Origin: Paraburkholderia heleia NBRC 101817
GTDB taxonomy: Bacteria; Pseudomonadota; Gammaproteobacteria; Burkholderiales; Burkholderiaceae
Reading direction: 5' to 3'
Assembly: GCF_000739775.1 (NCBI RefSeq)
Contig: NZ_BBJH01000030.1
Location: 86,060-150,059, forward strand
Length of the DNA: 64,000 nucleotides
This document shows positions 60,434 through 64,000 of the stretch, piece after piece. Position 1 is the stretch's first letter. The number at the start of each line of letters is the position of its first letter. The position numbers and the translations under genes are program-made. A model generated the notes under the pieces. That model was given only the letters and a program-made list of their open reading frames with translations. It was not told where the DNA came from and made no database searches.

Positions 60434-63061
60434 ATGCTGAAGCCATTCATCATTAGCCTCGTCGCCTGGTCGGTGCGCCGCGCGGCGTGGGTGATCACAC
60501 TTGCGGTCGTGCTTGCCGTGCTCTCCGGCGTGTACGTTGCGAGGCATTTCAAGATCAACACCGATGTCAGCGGTCTCGTCGAGAACACGGCCGAATGGGC
60601 CGCGTTGAGCGACGCCAAGGACAAGGCGTTCCCGCAGCGCGCGAGCTCGCTGCTCGTCGTCGTCGAGGCCGACGCCCCCGAGCTCGCCGACGCCGCCGCC
60701 GACAAGCTCGCGCAAGCGCTCCAGGCCGACTCGCGCGAATTCAGCGCCGTCTCGCAGCCCGCGGGCGGCCCGTTCTTCCAGCACAACGGCCTGCTCTTTC
60801 CGTCCACGGCCACGGTGCTCTCGACCACGGGCCAGCTCGTGCAGGCGCGCCCGCTCGTGAACCAGTTGGCGAAGGACCCGAGCCTCGCGGGTCTGGCCGG
60901 CACGCTCACGACCACGTTGCAGCTGCCGCTCACGATCGGCCAGATCAAGTTGCCGCAAATGGCGAATCTGCTCGGCAGCGCCGCCACCGTCGTCGACGAG
61001 GTGCTCGCCGGCAAGCCCGCGGCGTTCTCGTGGCGCGCGCTCGTCGACAAGGACTCGGCCGCGAAGCCCGCGTTCGCGTTCATCACCGTGCAGCCGGTGC
61101 TCAACTTCGCCGCGCTCAAGGCGGCCGCGAACGCGTCTGAGGCGATCCGCGCGACCGCCGCCTCGCTGCATCTCGACAGCGAATTCGGCGCGCGCGTGCG
61201 CCTCACGGGCGAACAGCCGCTCGCCGACGACGAGTTCGCCTCGGTGCAGGACGGCGCCGCGCTCAACGGCGCGATCACGCTCGTCGTCGTGCTCGCCATC
61301 CTGTGGCTCGCGCTGCGCTCGGGCAAGCTGATCGGCGCGACGCTCATCACGCTCGTGATCGGTCTCGTCATCACGGCCGCGCTCGGCCTCATGATGATCG
61401 GCTCGTTCAACATGCTCTCGGTCGCCTTCATGGTGCTGTTCGTGGGGCTAGGGGTCGATTTCGGCGTGCAGTTCGGCGTGAAGTATCGCGAGGAGCGCTT
61501 TCAGGACGGGCGGCTCGACGCCGCGCTCCTCAAGACCGCGCGCACCATCGGCGTGCCGCTCACGCTCGCGGCCATCGCCGTGGCCGAAAGTTTCTTTTCC
61601 TTCCTGCCGACCGCCTACAAGGGCCTCTCGGAACTCGGGCAGATCGCGGGCGTGGGCATGTTCGTGGCGTACGTCTGCAACATGACGGTGCTGCCGGCGC
61701 TCATCCGCGTGTTCAATCCCAGAGGCGAGCGCGCCTCGCCGGGCTTCGCGTTCCTCGCGCCCGTCGACAGGTGGCTCGCCGGGCATCGCAAGCCCGTGCT
61801 GATCACCACGCTCATCATCGTGGTGGGCGCGACGCCCCTGCTGCTGCATCTGCGCTTCGACTTCAATCCGCTGCATCTCAAGGATCCGCATACCGAGTCG
61901 ATGGCGACGCTGCTCGCGCTCAAGAACTCGCCCGTCATCTCGATCAACGACGTGAGCGTGCTCGCGCCGTCGCTCGAAGAAGCCGACAAGATTGCCGCGC
62001 GGCTCTCGAAGCTGCCGGAGGTGGCGCGCGCCACCACGCTCAGTTCGCTCATTCCCGACGATCAGCAGCAAAAGCTCATGCTGATCTCGAGCGCCGCGCA
62101 GCAGCTTCTGCCCGCGCTCACGCAGCAGCCGTCCTCGCCCGTGACCGACGAAGTGCGTGTGCAGACGCTCAAGCGCGCGGCCAACCAGCTTTCGCTCGCC
62201 GCAGGCGACCATCCGGGACCGGGCGCGGCTGAGGCGAAGCATCTGTCCGACTCGCTCATGAAGCTCGCGAACGCAAGCCCGGCCACACGCGATCGCGCCG
62301 AAACCGCCTTCAGCCTCACGCTCAAGCTCGCCTTCGCGCAGCTCGCGCGCCTGCTGCAGCCCTCGGAAATCACGCGCGAAAACCTGCCGCCCGAGATGGT
62401 GCGCGACTGGGTGGCGCCGACCGGCCAGGCGATCGTGGACGTCGCGCCGCGCGTGCCGCCGGGCGTCGATCCCAACGATGACGTGATGCTCGCGCGCTTC
62501 GCGCACGCGGTGAAGGCGGCGGAGCCGAACGCGATCGGCGGCCCGATTTCGATCCTGCACTCGGCGAACGTGATCATCCTCGCGTTCTTCCAGGCAGCAG
62601 GATGGTCGGTGCTGCTCATCACGGCGCTCCTCTGGATCACGCTGCGTAATTTCGGCGACGTGCTGCGCACGCTCATTCCTCTGCTGGTATCGGCGCTCGT
62701 CACGCTCGAACTGTGCGTCGTCTTTGGAATTCAGCTAAATTTCGCCAACATCATCGCGCTTCCCCTGATGCTCGGCGTTGGCGTCGCATTCAAAATCTAT
62801 TTCGTGATGGCCTGGCGCGCGGGGCAGACCGGCCTCCTGCATTCGAGCCTCACACACGCGGTGCTTTTTTCCGCCGCGACCACGGCCACGGCGTTCGGGA
62901 GCCTGTGGCTATCGCATCATCCGGGCACGTCGAGCATGGGCAAGCTGCTCGCGCTGTCCTTGTTCTGTACGCTCATAGGCGCCGTCGTGTTCCAGCCGGT
63001 GCTGATGGGCAAGCCGCGCGCAAAACGCGCGAGATCGGAAATTCAAGGGATCGACCAATGA
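60434..63061 (+). CDS. hpnN: Hopanoid RND transporter HpnN
   Basis: About 875 residues of the RND superfamily with two sets of membrane helices (single N-terminal helix ITLAVVLAVLSGVYVARHF, then 5-helix bundles near 275-420 and 715-865) and two large periplasmic loops. The motif VLFVGLGVDFGVQFGVKYREE lies in the first bundle. HpnN moves hopanoids toward the outer membrane. The ATG at 60434 gives the usual N-terminus but lacks a clear ribosome site. Its stop overlaps the mlaA start by 4 bases. Confidence 0.92.
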   Translation: MLKPFIISLVAWSVRRAAWVITLAVVLAVLSGVYVARHFKINTDVSGLVENTAEWAALSDAKDKAFPQRASSLLVVVEADAPELADAAADKLAQALQADSREFSAVSQPAGGPFFQHNGLLFPSTATVLSTTGQLVQARPLVNQLAKDPSLAGLAGTLTTTLQLPLTIGQIKLPQMANLLGSAATVVDEVLAGKPAAFSWRALVDKDSAAKPAFAFITVQPVLNFAALKAAANASEAIRATAASLHLDSEFGARVRLTGEQPLADDEFASVQDGAALNGAITLVVVLAILWLALRSGKLIGATLITLVIGLVITAALGLMMIGSFNMLSVAFMVLFVGLGVDFGVQFGVKYREERFQDGRLDAALLKTARTIGVPLTLAAIAVAESFFSFLPTAYKGLSELGQIAGVGMFVAYVCNMTVLPALIRVFNPRGERASPGFAFLAPVDRWLAGHRKPVLITTLIIVVGATPLLLHLRFDFNPLHLKDPHTESMATLLALKNSPVISINDVSVLAPSLEEADKIAARLSKLPEVARATTLSSLIPDDQQQKLMLISSAAQQLLPALTQQPSSPVTDEVRVQTLKRAANQLSLAAGDHPGPGAAEAKHLSDSLMKLANASPATRDRAETAFSLTLKLAFAQLARLLQPSEITRENLPPEMVRDWVAPTGQAIVDVAPRVPPGVDPNDDVMLARFAHAVKAAEPNAIGGPISILHSANVIILAFFQAAGWSVLLITALLWITLRNFGDVLRTLIPLLVSALVTLELCVVFGIQLNFANIIALPLMLGVGVAFKIYFVMAWRAGQTGLLHSSLTHAVLFSAATTATAFGSLWLSHHPGTSSMGKLLALSLFCTLIGAVVFQPVLMGKPRAKRARSEIQGIDQ

Positions 63062-64000
63062 AGAAGAATCAAGCCGCGCTCACCATGGCGGCGGCGGGCC
63101 TGGCGCTCCTCGTGACGTCGGGCTGCGCCACGGGCCCCGACCGCAAACCGGGCGATCCGTTCGAGCCCGCGAATCGCGCGATTTTCACGTTCAACGACAA
63201 ACTCGACACCTACATCGCGCAGCCCGTCGCCAAGGGCTACCAGAAAGTGACGCCTCAGCCGCTGCGTCAGGCGATCACGAACTTCTTCTCGAACATCGGA
63301 GACGTCGACAACTTCGCGAACAACGTGCTGCAGCTGAAGATCACCGATGCCGTGCAGGATCTGATGCGTATCGCGATGAACACGACCTTCGGTCTGGGCG
63401 GCCTGATCGACTTCGCAACGGCGGCGGGGCTGCCCAAGCATCATCAGGACTTCGGCCTCACGATGGGCCATTACGGCATGCCGGCCGGCCCATATCTCGT
63501 GCTGCCGCTGTTCGGACCCAGCTCGGTGCGCGACGGCATCGGCATGGCCGTGGACGTGAAGTTCAACGTCATCAACTACTTCGAGCCGGCGGTGCGCAAC
63601 CCGATGTATCTCGCGCAGTTCATCAGCGCGCGCGCGGATCTGCTCGGCGCAACCGACCTGCTCAAGCAGGCGGCGCTCGACCCGTATTCGTTCGTGCGCG
63701 ACGCCTACCGCCAGCAGCGCGAATCGCTGATTCGCGGCTCGCGCGGCAACAATGCGCCGCTGCCCAATTACGGCGAGCCGGACGGCGAGGCAACCCCGAA
63801 CGAAAACGGGGCGCCCAGTTACGAGGACCCGGGCGAATCGGGTGGTGCGGGCGGCGGCGCGGGTGGCGCGCCGGCCCCCGGCGCATCGAACAGCGGTCTG
63901 CCGAACTACGAGGATCCAGGCGAGGGGAGCGCGGCGGGCGCCACCGGGGCTGCCGCTGCGAGCGGCGCGGCGGCGACGGGTGCGGCCGCGGCGGGCGCGG
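63058..64000 (+). CDS. mlaA: MlaA/VacJ family lipoprotein, 3' end cut by the window
   Basis: A lipoprotein with lipobox LVTSGC (Cys23) and the MlaA body (DPFEPANRAIFTFNDKLDTYIAQPVAKGYQK; GLGGLIDFATAAGLPKHHQDFGLTMGHYG, quoted in part), which removes phospholipid from the outer leaflet with MlaC. The N-terminal 220 residues are standard. Beyond them is an unusual Gly/Ala/Pro-rich extension with three copies of a [NS]Y[GE][ED]P(D)GE-like unit and then Ala/Gly repeats to the window edge. It is coupled to hpnN (ATGA), so lipid removal and hopanoid delivery are co-expressed. Confidence 0.9.
   Translation, partial: MKKNQAALTMAAAGLALLVTSGCATGPDRKPGDPFEPANRAIFTFNDKLDTYIAQPVAKGYQKVTPQPLRQAITNFFSNIGDVDNFANNVLQLKITDAVQDLMRIAMNTTFGLGGLIDFATAAGLPKHHQDFGLTMGHYGMPAGPYLVLPLFGPSSVRDGIGMAVDVKFNVINYFEPAVRNPMYLAQFISARADLLGATDLLKQAALDPYSFVRDAYRQQRESLIRGSRGNNAPLPNYGEPDGEATPNENGAPSYEDPGESGGAGGGAGGAPAPGASNSGLPNYEDPGEGSAAGATGAAAASGAAATGAAAAGA

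Overview
The window is GC-rich (roughly 65 % by eye), densely packed, and carries gene neighbourhoods typical of Burkholderia sensu lato: split hopanoid genes (hpnA, hpnB/hpnC, ispH-hpnH, hpnN-mlaA), a DUF3138 porin, and ABC, IclR, RpiR and MocR genes with Burkholderiales-like sequences. A Paraburkholderia-like soil or plant-associated bacterium is the best guess; genus and replicon cannot be fixed from the sequence alone. No rRNA, complete tRNA, insertion sequence, CRISPR array, phage gene or origin was seen.

Layout. 0-7.3 kb: a truncated cyclic-nucleotide-binding protein, then a catabolic block of FAD monooxygenase, DUF2783 protein and metallo-beta-lactamase hydrolase (minus), facing two tandem overlapping IclR regulators and a cytochrome P450 (plus). 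7.3-13.7 kb: a divergent carbohydrate-uptake locus, with RpiR regulator, MalK-type ATPase and SDR dehydrogenase on one side and binding protein plus two permeases on the other. The shared intergenic region has operator-like repeats. 13.7-16.9 kb: an AEC exporter, and an EmrB-type efflux pump divergent from a MarR repressor across a clear palindrome. 17-32.5 kb: a large polyamine (putrescine) catabolism and uptake region: aldehyde dehydrogenase and PuuR-like repressor (minus), then puuD, puuA, spuC-type aminotransferase, potFGHI, a porin and two adjacent puuB-like oxidases (plus). A 930-bp gene-poor stretch, partly AT-rich, separates the two arms.

32.6-46 kb is mixed housekeeping and stress: aldo/keto reductase, a MocR/GNAT divergent pair, a rubrerythrin / Fe-S protein / DUF3501 operon, a secreted DNA/RNA endonuclease, a dienelactone hydrolase fusion, a HAD phosphatase, a DUF962 membrane protein, RarD, EgtD and acylphosphatase. 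45.9-52.4 kb holds hopanoid genes: hpnA, hpnB and hpnC, then ispH and hpnH. ispH is preceded by a 19-codon leader ORF and a hairpin touching its ribosome-binding site. 52.4-59.5 kb: a secreted NHL-type protein, then cstA-ybdD (minus) facing a Cache-domain histidine kinase and NarL-type regulator, with three CTACGTA repeats between them. 59.5-64 kb: an MlaC/HpnM-like protein, the hopanoid RND transporter hpnN and an MlaA/VacJ lipoprotein cut by the window end.

How it works together (inference): three uptake systems (carbohydrate, polyamine, and probably pyruvate or peptide through CstA) each sit beside their own regulator. The hopanoid genes supply an isoprenoid reductase (IspH), an early step of squalene formation (HpnC), side-chain attachment (HpnH), accessory functions (HpnA/B) and delivery to the outer membrane (HpnN, with MlaA/MlaC lipid-asymmetry proteins). 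The remaining hopanoid genes (hpnD, hpnE, shc, hpnG) are not in the window. No wholly new defence or mobile system was recognised. The best leads for undescribed biology are regulatory (cstA/two-component intergenic repeats, ispH leader, sugar-locus operators) and the rubrerythrin / Fe-S / DUF3501 module.
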